Of a stretch of DNA of 64,000 nt, positions 7,793 through 16,876 are shown piece by piece. Below the pieces are notes generated by a model. It searched no databases. It had not been told where the DNA came from and saw only the letters and a program-made list of their open reading frames with translations. The stretch is taken from assembly GCA_963736695.1 (NCBI GenBank), contig CAVTPU010000004.1, forward strand, positions 2,604,001 through 2,668,000, in the 5' to 3' direction. Positions within the stretch are counted from its first letter, which is position 1. Each line of letters opens with the position of its first letter. The stretch is from CAVTPU01 sp963736695. GTDB lineage: Bacteria; Actinomycetota; Actinomycetes; Mycobacteriales; Micromonosporaceae. A program made the translations under genes and the position numbers.

Positions 7793-8887
7793 TCACCAAT
7801 CATGGCCCACCGCTGACACGGTTTTCCGGGCCTGATGGGCGGCGCCTGTCGCCGACATCACGTAAGCAGTCACGAGCAGTGCCGCACCGACCACGGCCCC
7901 CGGCCTGGCTAGTGCAAATTCATATCCGGGCCACGGTGGTGAACCGTACTGATAACCAAAGGCTACGGCGACGAGAGCCATGAGGTTGAATACTGTCGCA
8001 GGCAGGGAGGCGACCACACCGAGACTTCCCAACAGAATCGCTCCGGCCTGCCGCGCTGGCGTTCCGCGTCGGCCTCGCGCCATGGCCGCTGCTGCTGCGA
8101 GCCAGCCAAACAAGCCGCCGAACGCCGCGCCGATCCCCGCCACGACAAAAGCCACGGTAGGCGGCGCCGGAGAGACGGACAAGATGAGTTCTTCGGTTGT
8201 CTCTTCATAGCCGCCCTCGAGACTCATGGTAAGACGAATCCCGTCCCGCTCGGCGACCAGATAGTCGAACATGCCTTCGCCTGTCATTTCGGCACGCCAT
8301 CCGTCGGCGGTCAGCCTGCTGAGGGCCTGACTATAGGCGGTCTTCCAGTCGACGGCCCTCGGCTGAATATATGAAATGGTGACGCCGCCAAGTTCGGGTT
8401 CTGGATTGCCGATCACCATTATCAAAGTTGCTTCCGACTCATCGAACACCCCGCCGAGGATTGTTTTCATTTCCGTCACCTCCTTCGGTTTCCCTGCGGG
8501 CAACACTGGTTTGGCGAGTGCCGTCGCTTGGTCCACAGTGGGCCATGGGGTCATGGCTGCGCGCCACGCGACCCATCCCGTGACCGCCGCGAAGGCGCCG
8601 GCACCGACAAGTGCCACGGCCATGGCGAGCACGGCAGCGCCCGTTCCGATCACCCGAAACCGGCACCGCAGTCCGTCCGCCACGAGTGCGAGTGAGTCGC
8701 GTCGTCGGCCTTTCCCCCGTCCATCGGCGGCGGCGTCCAGCACTGTGGTGAGCAGATCGTCGCCGTGAAGTCGCCGGTGCCACCGGGGATATGCCAGAAG
8801 CAGCCGTCGCTGGCGTTGCACGTCTGGTTGGCGGACGGGCTGATTCGAGTCATTCACGCCAGATTCCTCTCCGGTTCGGATAGGCAT
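7793..8887 (-). CDS. Membrane protein co-transcribed with a PadR regulator
   Basis: 364 residues from the ATG at 8887; a GTG at 8857 is an alternative. A cytoplasmic N-terminal part of about 75 residues precedes one membrane segment (about 78-105), then an extracytoplasmic domain (about 110-235), then three to four membrane segments to the C-terminus. No family with known activity was recognised. It starts 3 nt after the PadR stop. In actinobacteria, PadR regulators often sit directly before the membrane protein or exporter they control, so it is likely a target of that regulator. It has no transporter ATPase or permease motif. Confidence 0.6.
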   Translation of the reverse strand: MPIRTGEESGVNDSNQPVRQPDVQRQRRLLLAYPRWHRRLHGDDLLTTVLDAAADGRGKGRRRDSLALVADGLRCRFRVIGTGAAVLAMAVALVGAGAFAAVTGWVAWRAAMTPWPTVDQATALAKPVLPAGKPKEVTEMKTILGGVFDESEATLIMVIGNPEPELGGVTISYIQPRAVDWKTAYSQALSRLTADGWRAEMTGEGMFDYLVAERDGIRLTMSLEGGYEETTEELILSVSPAPPTVAFVVAGIGAAFGGLFGWLAAAAAMARGRRGTPARQAGAILLGSLGVVASLPATVFNLMALVAVAFGYQYGSPPWPGYEFALARPGAVVGAALLVTAYVMSATGAAHQARKTVSAVGHDW

Positions 8888-8890
8888 GGG

Positions 8891-9244
8891 TCAGGCGGGT
8901 TTCAGGGAAGGTCCGGCCTGGGACGGGCGGGGTTGGGACGACAAGCGGCGCAGCGCCGCGGCTGCCGTGTCTCGCCGACGCTCGGCCTCGACACGCAGGG
9001 CGTCTGAGCCCTGCGTGGTGAGGCGGTAGTGGCGTCGGATGCGACCGTCTGCCCATTCGTCCTCAGCCGCGACCTCGACCATCCCCTCGTTGGTGAGCCG
9101 GTCGAGGGCGGCGTAGAGGGTTCCCGGCCGCACGGCGGTCTCACCGCCGGTGAGTTCGTCGATGGCCCGCATGATTCCGTAGCCGTGCAGGGGAGGTCCG
9201 ACCAGGACGGTCAGGACGAGAAACGTCGGTTCTTGCATCGCCAC
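8891..9244 (-). CDS. PadR family transcriptional regulator
   Basis: 117 residues. The winged-helix domain is typical: L-T-V-L-V-G-P-P-L-H-G-Y-G-I-M-R-A-I followed by R-P-G-T-L-Y-A-A-L-D-R-L, the PadR recognition helix signature, and a wing ending in H-Y-R-L-T-T-Q-G. The C-terminal helix expected to dimerise is short. The start is a GTG at 9244 (an ATG follows two codons later). Its own promoter has leaderless geometry, and the membrane protein gene follows after 3 nt. Ligand unknown. Confidence 0.85.
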   Translation of the reverse strand: MAMQEPTFLVLTVLVGPPLHGYGIMRAIDELTGGETAVRPGTLYAALDRLTNEGMVEVAAEDEWADGRIRRHYRLTTQGSDALRVEAERRRDTAAAALRRLSSQPRPSQAGPSLKPA

Positions 9245-9250
9245 AACGCG

Positions 9251-9280
9251 ACTATACCGATGATCTTAATAGCCCCGCAA
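9251..9280 (-). promoter_or_regulatory. Leaderless promoter of the PadR gene
   Basis: On the minus strand TTGCGG (9280-9275), an 18-bp spacer and TATAGT (9256-9251) precede the GTG at 9244 by 6 nt. Transcription would therefore start at or next to the start codon. No ribosome binding site is present. Confidence 0.55.
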
Positions 9281-9291
9281 GGGTAGGGCCG

Positions 9292-9319
9292 TCGACACCG
9301 CAAACGGGCGCGGTGTCGA
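9292..9319 (-). terminator. Terminator of the pirin gene
   Basis: Perfect 9-bp inverted repeat, TCGACACCG at 9292-9300 and CGGTGTCGA at 9311-9319, about 20 nt beyond the pirin stop on the minus strand. Confidence 0.6.
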
Positions 9320-9339
9320 TCAAGTGCTGGCAGTCGGCG

Positions 9340-10326
9340 TCAGCCCGCCGCCGAGTCGAGTCGGACGTCGGTGTGCACGGCGGGGATCGAACCGAGCCTT
9401 CCGGCTTGGAAGTCCTCGAACGCCTGCACGAGTTCGGCTCTGGTGTTCATCACGAACGGCCCATAAGCCGCGACGGGTTCCCTGATTGGCGCGCCACCGA
9501 GCACCAGCACATCGAGATTTGGCGTGCGCTGCTCGTGGCGGGTGGCTGCCCGTACGGAGACGTGGTTTCCTGCCCCGAGCACGGCGAGCTGGCCAGTGGT
9601 GATGGGCCGCCCGTCCGCGCCGATGGACCCGGCGCCGCTGAGCACATAGACCAGGGCGTTGAAGTCGGGTCGCCACGGCAGCTCAAGTGCGGCACCGGGG
9701 CTGAGGGTGGCGTGCACCAGGGTGATCGGGGTGTGCGTGACGCCGGGACCGGGGTGCCCGACGACGTCGCCGGCGATCACCCGCACGAGCGTGCCCGCGT
9801 CGGGCGACGACAGCAGCGACACCTGGCTGCCTCTGATGTCCTGATAGCGCGGTGGGGCGAACTTGAGCGTCTTGGGCAGGTTGACCCACAGTTGGATGCC
9901 GTGAAACAGCCCGCCGGCGACGACGAGATGCTCGGGCGGGGTCTCGATGTGCAGAATGCCGGCGCCGGCCGTCATCCACTGGGTGTCGCCGTTGGTGATC
10001 AGACCGCCGCCGCCGTTGGAGTCGGAGTGCGCCAATTCGCCGTCGATCATGTAGGTGACGGTCTCGAAACCGCGATGTGGGTGCCATGGTGTGCCTTTCG
10101 GCTCACCCGCCGCATATTCGATCTCGCCGATCTGGTCCATGTGGAGAAACGGGTCGAGCGCCGCGACGCTGACTCCGGCGAAGGCGCGCCGGACGGGGAA
10201 TCCCTCGCCCTCGAAGCCCGACGGCGCCGTCGTCACCGAGACGATCTGACGTTCGCGGCTCGTCGCGTGGTCAACCGGCGTCAGCCGGGGCAGGCTGCCG
10301 ATGTCCGGCACGGTGATGGCTGGCAT
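9340..10326 (-). CDS. Pirin family protein
   Basis: 328 residues, the usual length of bacterial pirins. The N-terminal cupin carries the metal site H-P-H-R-G-F-E-T-V-T-Y and a second conserved block H-I-E-T-P-P; the second cupin begins after about residue 185. Pirins bind iron in the first cupin, and some bacterial members act as quercetin dioxygenases or modulators of metabolic enzymes; the role here is unknown. A GGGAGG sequence about 7 nt upstream of the ATG supports the start. It is transcribed alone, with its own terminator. Confidence 0.85.
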   Translation of the reverse strand: MPAITVPDIGSLPRLTPVDHATSRERQIVSVTTAPSGFEGEGFPVRRAFAGVSVAALDPFLHMDQIGEIEYAAGEPKGTPWHPHRGFETVTYMIDGELAHSDSNGGGGLITNGDTQWMTAGAGILHIETPPEHLVVAGGLFHGIQLWVNLPKTLKFAPPRYQDIRGSQVSLLSSPDAGTLVRVIAGDVVGHPGPGVTHTPITLVHATLSPGAALELPWRPDFNALVYVLSGAGSIGADGRPITTGQLAVLGAGNHVSVRAATRHEQRTPNLDVLVLGGAPIREPVAAYGPFVMNTRAELVQAFEDFQAGRLGSIPAVHTDVRLDSAAG

Positions 10327-10508
10327 GGGGTGTCACCTCCCAGTGATTCACCCACCATAGCAGCGATTGCCCACGCAATATTCCGCGCAGCAACTACAGT
10401 TGCTCACCGGGCGCCCCACGCGCAACCATGCGCACCGAACGGGTGACAACACCACACCCATCCCGTACGCCCACTCCGTACAACATGGTGCTATTTTATG
10501 CTGTTTGG

Positions 10509-13500
10509 ATGATTTCGCGTGTTTCACACCTTTTGCGGGCTTCCTCGGTCGGTCTTGCGTTTACCGCTCTTTGCGGGACGCTCATAGTCAGCACGGTCGG
10601 TGCCGCACCGGCACGCGCCCACGCGGCCGACCCTCGCCCGAACGACAAGACGGCGTCGCCGTCCACTCGGACGACCCCGCCGCCGAAGCGCCCTGCGGCG
10701 AAACCTGCGGCCAGCCGCGCGCCGATCGGCGCGCAGGCCACCGCCACCCTGGGAAACGTGGGCACGGTCACCGCGTCGCCGGTCTCGGGACGCGTCGGAA
10801 ACACCACCGCGAGTGCGTCCCCGGACAATCAGGTGGGCCCCGGCGACACCGTTCATTGGGTGCTCGACTATCTCAAGACCAGTCCGGGACCCGCGTCGGC
10901 ATCGATCACCGACCTCTTCGACAAGTCACGGCAGACATTCGTTCCGGGCAGCCTCGACTCGCCACCCGGATCGACCAACTCGTGGAGCACCGACGGCGGG
11001 GCGTCCTTTCTCCCCACCGACCAAGGAACCGCGACCGACGGAGTTCGGGTGGTCAGACCGGACGTCGACGCGTCGACCACAATTCCGGCACCTCCGGCGG
11101 GCGGCTTCTCCGCCGCAAGCGGCGGTGACGGATACAACGTGGCGTTCTTTGGCAACAACGTCTACACCATCTATCACCACAACCCGAGCTCCATTGTGGA
11201 TTGTCACGACAAGTCGACCGGGGTCCGGTGCCTGGGATACACAAATACCATTCTCGGCAACACCGGTCAGACTCCCAACGCCGTCGTCTTCGGGACCAAC
11301 CTGTTCTGGGCTCCAGTGATCGCTGGTCGCGCCGTGGTCCAAGTGCTCGACCTCACCACCGACACTCTCATCGCGACAATCGACACTGGTCCCGCCGTGA
11401 CGATTGGCAGCCACAACAGCTCCAAAGACGGCTGGGCGGTCGGCTCCAACTTCTATTTCCTCAGTGAGAACGACACCATCAACTGCGTTAGCATGAACGC
11501 GCCGTTTTCGCCGTGCCCAGATCAGCCATATTCCCTCGGTCTACCCGGGACTCCCAATATCTCGTCTGACGCGGTGCTCGCCGACGGCGGCCACCTCCGG
11601 CCGGCCGGCGCAACACGAATCTATGCCGTGGCCGCCCGCCTTGTGGACGCGGTGAACACCAACTTTTTGACCTGTTTCGACACCGCCACCCAAGCGATCT
11701 GCGCTGGCACCTCGGCCGTTGACCTCACCGCCGACTTCGGCTCAGCGATCAGGTCGGCGATGCCCTTCAACCGGCTCAGTCCGAGCGGTGGCGATGCGGG
11801 TGTGTGCGTGCAGCCAGTCGTCGGGATCACCATTCGGTGCTATAACGCGTCGCTGGTCTATCAGGCCGCCGACCCATACGCCGCCTTGGCGACCGCGTTT
11901 CCCATCGTGATCACGTGGAACGGCACGGGGCAGGGACCGGCCATCGGCTCCAAAATTTATCTGCCGATGGCCAACAGCGGAGCGGGCAATGACATCGGTT
12001 GCTTCGACTGGGCCACATCCCTGACCTGTGCGAACTACCCCTTCACCACGACGACCGAGTGGGGATTCGCCACCCGCCCCTACACCCTGCAGGCCGACCC
12101 ACAGATTCCCAACTGTCTATGGGAAAATGGAGACGCTGGCCTCGTCGTGCCGTTCGACGCCACCACCGGCGAGCAGGGTTGTCCCAACACCCAAACCGAC
12201 GCCGAGATCGACGCTGCGGCCTTCTTCTGCGACGGCCAGACCGATCACATCACCGGATGGGACACCGCCACCATCAGCTCGACGTTTCTGTTGCCGACAG
12301 GCTCCATCGAGGTGACGGTCCGCGATTCCAACGGCGATATCGTTCCCGGCTTCGACGCCATCGAGCCGACCGACGCAGGAGCGGGCACGTGGACCGTCGA
12401 CCTGTCCCCGATCCCCTATTCGGGAGCGACAACCGTTCTTACGATCAATGTGGTCGTCCTCAATGGAGATCCCAATTCCTGGGAGGAGGGAGACCCTCGC
12501 GTCGCCGCCACATGGGAAGGCGACCAGGGCATGCAAGTCTGCTTCGACACTACGGTGCTCGATGTCTGCCCGCCGAGTCCACAGGCTCAGGGGTTTGTCA
12601 CCGGATATATCGCCACGGCGGCCACCGCTGAGACGACCGACGAGGAAGGCACCGACACCGTCGACGCCGATGCCGCGTTCAACTTCCTCTATGGCTCCGA
12701 TTGCTTCGCCTATCTGGTGGCGAAGACCGCGAGTGAAACCACGGCAACGCTCTATCAACCGGTGACCTATCAGACCACGGTCACCAACACGGGTCGAGAG
12801 CCGCTCACCGCCATCTCCGTCAGAGACGACGTCACCGGATGGCTCCCCTACGCGAGCCTCGTCGCGAACAGTTTGACCGCCACATCCGGCACTGTGAGCG
12901 GCCCGACCGGAGGAACCATCACCTGGACCGGCGATCTCCCCGTGGCTGCGGTCGTCACCATCAGCTATGAAGTGACGATCATCCGGGACGCCCCCGACAA
13001 CGCTCATTTGACCAATACCGCGTCCCCGGGTCAGTCATTCGGCACCTGCACCGCCCCCACCATCGACGCGGCCGCAAACCGCCGATCATCGTCGGAGGTC
13101 ACACCTAGCGCTCGTCGCGCCAACGGCACGCGACAGTCGGCCGGTTCGAACGCCCCAATCACGGCCCAACAGTCGACGCCCTGTCGACCCGCCGTTCTCG
13201 TGGAGAGGCCCACCCTCACCATCGTGAAAGAGATCTGCCAGTCGACCACGGTCGCCAACTGCGTGGCCGGCGGCAACGGTCCATGGGTGCATGAGACAAA
13301 CCTCGCGCATGGCGCCACCGCGTATTGGCGGATCACCGTCACCAATACCAGCACCCTCGACATCACCGACATCAGCCTCGCCGACTCCGGTGATGGTTCC
13401 GACTGCGCGGCGCGGGCCGGCACATTCGACCTGGCCGCCGCCGAATCCCGCGCGTTCTATTGCTCGACCCGGCGGGTCACCGCCACCACCACCAACGCGG

Positions 13501-13712
13501 TCTCGGCCCAGTTTGTCCCCGAGTTCGCGCCGCCGGGCACATCAACGTTGACCGTCGGACCGGCCACAGCGATCGCAACCGTCGACCCACCGCTGCCGCG
13601 CACCGGTTTCGCCGTGATGACCATCGTCGTCATCGGCGTTGGTCTCATCGGCGGTGGCGCGATCTTCGTCTGGTTCTTCCGCAGGCCTCGACGACGCCCC
13701 ATGGTCGGCTGA
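10509..13712 (+). CDS. Large LPxTG-type surface protein with DUF11-like repeats
   Basis: 1067 residues from the ATG at 10509; ATGs at 10485 and 10428 are alternatives. The first 45 residues form a signal peptide ending in A-R-A-H-A. Two or three regions resemble DUF11/isopeptide-type Ig-like modules (about residues 85-190, 750-850 and 910-1010, the last two marked by V-T-N-T-x). The middle, about 190-680, is rich in cysteines and beta-type sequence. The C-terminus has L-P-R-T-G, a hydrophobic segment and F-F-R-R-P-R-R-R, a sortase cell-wall sorting signal. No sortase gene is in the window. An extended -10 (TGCTATTTT, 10489-10497) lies just before the start, so the transcript may have almost no leader. 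Probable adhesin or wall scaffold. Confidence 0.8.
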   Translation: MISRVSHLLRASSVGLAFTALCGTLIVSTVGAAPARAHAADPRPNDKTASPSTRTTPPPKRPAAKPAASRAPIGAQATATLGNVGTVTASPVSGRVGNTTASASPDNQVGPGDTVHWVLDYLKTSPGPASASITDLFDKSRQTFVPGSLDSPPGSTNSWSTDGGASFLPTDQGTATDGVRVVRPDVDASTTIPAPPAGGFSAASGGDGYNVAFFGNNVYTIYHHNPSSIVDCHDKSTGVRCLGYTNTILGNTGQTPNAVVFGTNLFWAPVIAGRAVVQVLDLTTDTLIATIDTGPAVTIGSHNSSKDGWAVGSNFYFLSENDTINCVSMNAPFSPCPDQPYSLGLPGTPNISSDAVLADGGHLRPAGATRIYAVAARLVDAVNTNFLTCFDTATQAICAGTSAVDLTADFGSAIRSAMPFNRLSPSGGDAGVCVQPVVGITIRCYNASLVYQAADPYAALATAFPIVITWNGTGQGPAIGSKIYLPMANSGAGNDIGCFDWATSLTCANYPFTTTTEWGFATRPYTLQADPQIPNCLWENGDAGLVVPFDATTGEQGCPNTQTDAEIDAAAFFCDGQTDHITGWDTATISSTFLLPTGSIEVTVRDSNGDIVPGFDAIEPTDAGAGTWTVDLSPIPYSGATTVLTINVVVLNGDPNSWEEGDPRVAATWEGDQGMQVCFDTTVLDVCPPSPQAQGFVTGYIATAATAETTDEEGTDTVDADAAFNFLYGSDCFAYLVAKTASETTATLYQPVTYQTTVTNTGREPLTAISVRDDVTGWLPYASLVANSLTATSGTVSGPTGGTITWTGDLPVAAVVTISYEVTIIRDAPDNAHLTNTASPGQSFGTCTAPTIDAAANRRSSSEVTPSARRANGTRQSAGSNAPITAQQSTPCRPAVLVERPTLTIVKEICQSTTVANCVAGGNGPWVHETNLAHGATAYWRITVTNTSTLDITDISLADSGDGSDCAARAGTFDLAAAESRAFYCSTRRVTATTTNAVSAQFVPEFAPPGTSTLTVGPATAIATVDPPLPRTGFAVMTIVVIGVGLIGGGAIFVWFFRRPRRRPMVG

Positions 13713-13720
13713 CACGCGCT

Positions 13721-13764
13721 GCGTGCGCCGACTCTGAGCCGGACACTCGGCAGTCGGCGCACGC
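13721..13764. terminator. Bidirectional terminator between convergent genes
   Basis: Perfect 13-bp inverted repeat, GCGTGCGCCGACT at 13721-13733 and its complement at 13752-13764. A small GCCG/CGGC stem lies inside the loop. It is placed between the surface-protein stop and the acetyltransferase stop. Confidence 0.8.
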
Positions 13765-13777
13765 GGCACAGACTGCT

Positions 13778-14308
13778 TTACCAGACGTCTCCGTCACGCC
13801 AGTCACAGGTGAGTTCGCGGTCGAGGTCGAGCGGCGCGGCGGTCGCCATCACATAGACGCAGCCGCACTCCTCCGGAGTCGGCCGCACCCCGGTCGGCGT
13901 GATCGTGGAGAGCTGGCCGCGCCACGGTCGCCAGCCACGCGTTGTGTAGAGAGGCACGCCCGCGTCGCTGGCGCCGAGCGCGCCGAGGTCATAGGCCTGC
14001 CGAATGACCCGCTCCAGCGCGTCCATGATCACTCCGCCGTGGCCGCGACGCTGACGGTCAGGGCGCACCGCCATGCCCTCGACATATCCCGTACGCAGTG
14101 CCCGCCCGCCGTGAAGCATCCGGCGCTGCACCACGGCGCCATGCCCGATCAGCTCGCTCCCGTCCCACAGCAGTGCGTGGACGCCGCCGAGACTGTGTTC
14201 CCAATCGTCTTCACCCATGTCGTCGAAGGCGTTCCAGAGCAACGCCCGTGCCGCGTCGAGGGAGTCTCGGTCGAGGTCGGCGGTGTGGGCGACGATCAGC
14301 TTGGCCAT
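13778..14308 (-). CDS. aac(2')-I: Aminoglycoside 2'-N-acetyltransferase, AAC(2')-I type
   Basis: 176 residues from the ATG at 14308, chosen because the family starts with a short lead into the L-V-H-T-A-D-L-D-type segment; the open frame upstream is unrelated. It follows the mycobacterial AAC(2')-I pattern closely: D-D-W-E-H-S-L-G-G-x-H-A-L, the acetyl-CoA loop R-x-D-x-Q-R-R-G-x-G, Y-x-x-R-G-W-x-P-W, P-T-P-E-E, and the C-terminal L-x-C-D-W-R-x-G-D-V-W. The family acetylates the 2'-amino group of aminoglycosides; mycobacterial members are chromosomal and also thought to act on cell-envelope substrates. It is encoded alone, convergent with the surface protein gene. Intrinsic resistance is possible but not shown by sequence. 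Confidence 0.9.
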   Translation of the reverse strand: MAKLIVAHTADLDRDSLDAARALLWNAFDDMGEDDWEHSLGGVHALLWDGSELIGHGAVVQRRMLHGGRALRTGYVEGMAVRPDRQRRGHGGVIMDALERVIRQAYDLGALGASDAGVPLYTTRGWRPWRGQLSTITPTGVRPTPEECGCVYVMATAAPLDLDRELTCDWRDGDVW

Positions 14309-14327
14309 GGGGCGATCCTGGCACGGC

Positions 14328-15116
14328 TCAGGTGCGACCCGCATCCAGGATTCGCTGCAGAAAGACCCGGGTTCGGGGTTCCTGCGGATCAGCCAGCAAC
14401 CGATCCGGCGGGCCCTGCTCGACGATGCGCCCGGCGTCGAGGAAACAGACTCGGTCGGCGACCTGCCGGGCGAAGGCCATCTCATGCGTCGCGATGATCA
14501 TCGTCATCCCCTGCGCCTTGAGATCCCGCACGAGCGCGAAGACCTCACCGACGAGTTCCGGATCGAGGGCCGAGGTCACCTCGTCGAGCAGCAGCACCCG
14601 AGGCTCATTGATGATCGCTCGGACGATCGCGACCCGCTGCTGCTGACCCCCGGAGAGCCGGTCGGGAAACTCGCGGGCTTTGTCGCTCAGGCCGACCCGG
14701 GTGAGCCAGCTCATCGCGGTCTCTTCGGCCCGCCCGCGCGGCACCCCATGCACCAAGCGGGGCGCGAGGGTGATGTTGTCCAACACAGTCATGTGTGGAA
14801 AGAGATTGAACGACTGAAAGACAATGCCGATCCGGCGCCGCACCGCGTCGGCGTCGGCCCTCGGATCAGTGATCTCCACGCCGTCGAGCTCGATGAGACC
14901 GTCGTCGATGGTCTCCAAGAGGTTGACGCAGCGCAGCAGGGTCGACTTGCCGGACCCCGATGCTCCAATAAGGACGATCACCTCGTGTTCGGCGACGTCG
15001 AGGTCGAAGTCGCGCAACACTGGGGTGCTGTCGAATGCCTTCGTCACTCCGTGACAGCGCAGGACTGTCGGCGCGCTCACGTTCGTCGTCGGATTCGCGC
15101 CCGTGGTCACGCTCAC
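14328..15116 (-). CDS. Polar amino-acid ABC transporter, ATP-binding subunit
   Basis: 262 residues from a GTG at 15116 that overlaps the permease stop by 4 nt. The Walker A motif is G-A-S-G-S-G-K-S-T, the signature is L-S-G-G-Q-Q-Q-R-V-A, Walker B is V-L-L-L-D-E-V-T-S-A-L-D, and the switch His is in A-T-H-E-M. It matches the GlnQ/HisP class that energises uptake of polar amino acids. It is the last gene of a three-gene operon (binding protein, permease, ATPase) transcribed leftward. Glutamine/glutamate-type substrates are usual for the class, but the specificity is not readable here. Confidence 0.92.
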   Translation of the reverse strand: MSVTTGANPTTNVSAPTVLRCHGVTKAFDSTPVLRDFDLDVAEHEVIVLIGASGSGKSTLLRCVNLLETIDDGLIELDGVEITDPRADADAVRRRIGIVFQSFNLFPHMTVLDNITLAPRLVHGVPRGRAEETAMSWLTRVGLSDKAREFPDRLSGGQQQRVAIVRAIINEPRVLLLDEVTSALDPELVGEVFALVRDLKAQGMTMIIATHEMAFARQVADRVCFLDAGRIVEQGPPDRLLADPQEPRTRVFLQRILDAGRT

Positions 15117-15979
15117 GCCGTGCCTCCAGCGTTCTGACGACGCGCGGCGCGAGTGGTGAGCCAGTCGGTGACCGCGATCACCGGAATGGCGAGCAGCACG
15201 AAGAGCGTGCCGGCCACGACGTACGGGGTGAAGTTGTATGTATCGGCGGTGGCGATCTGCGCCGCGCGGATCGCGTCGATCGGGCCGGCGAGCGAGATGA
15301 GTCCGACGTCCTTCTGGAGGGCGACGAGGTCGTTGAGCAGCGGCGGGGCGACTCGCCGGATCGCCTGCGGCAACACCACGTGCCGCATAGTCTGCGCATA
15401 ACTCAGGCCCAGTGAGCGGGCGGCGGCGCGTTGGCTCGGATGCACCGACTCGATGCCGGCTCGAAACACCTCGGCGATGTAGGCGGCATAGGTGATGACC
15501 AGTGCGATGCCGCCGAGCACCAGCACCGACGGGGTGCCGGTCAGCCGCAGGCCGGGCACGCCGAAGGTGAAGAGATAGAGCACGATGATGAGCGGCGCGC
15601 CACGAAACACATAGGTGTAGGACGCGGCGAGCGCGCGGACCGGGAAGAACACCGGGGAGCGCAGCGTGCGGAGAAAGGCGAGCGCGAGGCCGAGTGCCAA
15701 CGCGCCGATGGCGCAAAAGAACAGCAGCCGTACGTTGAGCCACAGTCCGCTGGCGACTGCGGGGATCGAGTCGCGGCCGATCTGCGGGTTGAAGAACGAC
15801 TCCCGCACCCGGTCCCAGCCCGGCGCCCCGGTGAGTGCGAAGGCCAGCAGAGTGCCGACGACGGCGGTGGAGATGGCCGCGATCGCGATGGACCGGATGC
15901 TCTGCCTGCGGCGGTAGGCCGCCCGCTCGCGCGCGATCGCGCTGAGCGGACGGCCGTCAGCCGTCGCTTGGGTGGTCAC
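15113..15979 (-). CDS. Polar amino-acid ABC transporter, permease
   Basis: 288 residues. After a cytoplasmic lead of about 28 residues there are five to six membrane segments. The HisM/GlnP-type EAA loop is seen as A-A-R-S-L-G-L-S-Y-A-Q-T-M-R-x-V-V-L-P-Q-A at about 185-205, the site that contacts the ATPase. The start is 3 nt downstream of the binding-protein stop and its stop overlaps the ATPase start, so the three genes are one transcript. Only one permease is present, so it probably works as a homodimer. Confidence 0.92.
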   Translation of the reverse strand: MTTQATADGRPLSAIARERAAYRRRQSIRSIAIAAISTAVVGTLLAFALTGAPGWDRVRESFFNPQIGRDSIPAVASGLWLNVRLLFFCAIGALALGLALAFLRTLRSPVFFPVRALAASYTYVFRGAPLIIVLYLFTFGVPGLRLTGTPSVLVLGGIALVITYAAYIAEVFRAGIESVHPSQRAAARSLGLSYAQTMRHVVLPQAIRRVAPPLLNDLVALQKDVGLISLAGPIDAIRAAQIATADTYNFTPYVVAGTLFVLLAIPVIAVTDWLTTRAARRQNAGGTA

Positions 15980-15982
15980 CGA

Positions 15983-16876
15983 TCAGGACAGTTCGGGTGC
16001 GCCGGCCGCCTGGCTCAACCATTGGGTCTCGATGGCGCGCAGCTTGCCGTTGGCGCGCAGTGCGTCGACCGCGCCGCTGACACAGGTGGTGAGCGCCGAG
16101 CCCTTGTCGAGGACGAGGCCGAATTGTTCGACCTGACCGCCGGCGATCTGCGGCAGCTGTCCGACGATGAGTCCGTTGGTGAGTTCGGCCCCGGTGACAT
16201 AGAAGCCGGTGGGCAGGTCAACGACGGCCCCATCGACGGTTCCGTTCTCCAGGTTTTTCTTGACGTCGTCGTTGTTGTTGAAGACGAGCGGCTGAGCCGT
16301 TGGCTTGATCACCTCGGTGATCGCCTTGTAGCTCGTGGTGCCGACCTGCGCGCCGAGTTTGGCGTTCTTGAGGTCGGCGAGCGACTTCGCGTTGGCGATC
16401 TTCGAGCCCTTGACGGCGATCACCACCTGGCGCACGTCGTAATAGGGCGAGGAGAAGTCGACGGCCTTCTTGCGCTCATCGCTGATGGAGAACTGGTTGA
16501 TGTCGAAGTCGAAGGCCTTGGGGCCGGGCGCGATGGCGTTGGTGAACGTCACCCGGGTCCAGGTCACGTCGGTCTGCGCGAAGCCCAGCTGCTCGGCCAC
16601 CGCATAGGCGACGGCACTTTCGAAGCCTTTGCCGTTGTCCGGCTTGTTGTCGATGATCCACGGCGGATATGACGGGTCGTCCGTCGCGATCGTGAGCCGA
16701 CCCGGCGTGTGCGTGGTGAGGCTGGTCTTGGTGCACGCGTTGGCGCTCGCCGAGGGCTGCTGGGCCTTCGGCTCGGCCTGGGGGGCGCACGCGCCGAGGG
16801 CAACGGCCACCGCGGTGGTGGCGGTGATCGTCATGACTGCCCGGACGGTGCGCGCCCGGGTGCGATGCGTCTGCAT
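15983..16876 (-). CDS. Amino-acid ABC transporter substrate-binding lipoprotein
   Basis: 297 residues. The lipobox A-L-G-A-C follows a hydrophobic signal of about 28 residues, so the protein is tethered outside the membrane. The mature part is a family 3 periplasmic-binding fold: L-T-I-A-T-D-D-P-S-Y-P-P-W near the start, then F-D-F-D-I-N-Q-F-S-I-S-x-E-R and V-D-F-S-x-P-Y-Y, the ligand-binding blocks. AGGAG lies about 9 nt before the ATG. It is first in the operon, as usual for the most abundant component. Confidence 0.92.
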   Translation of the reverse strand: MQTHRTRARTVRAVMTITATTAVAVALGACAPQAEPKAQQPSASANACTKTSLTTHTPGRLTIATDDPSYPPWIIDNKPDNGKGFESAVAYAVAEQLGFAQTDVTWTRVTFTNAIAPGPKAFDFDINQFSISDERKKAVDFSSPYYDVRQVVIAVKGSKIANAKSLADLKNAKLGAQVGTTSYKAITEVIKPTAQPLVFNNNDDVKKNLENGTVDGAVVDLPTGFYVTGAELTNGLIVGQLPQIAGGQVEQFGLVLDKGSALTTCVSGAVDALRANGKLRAIETQWLSQAAGAPELS

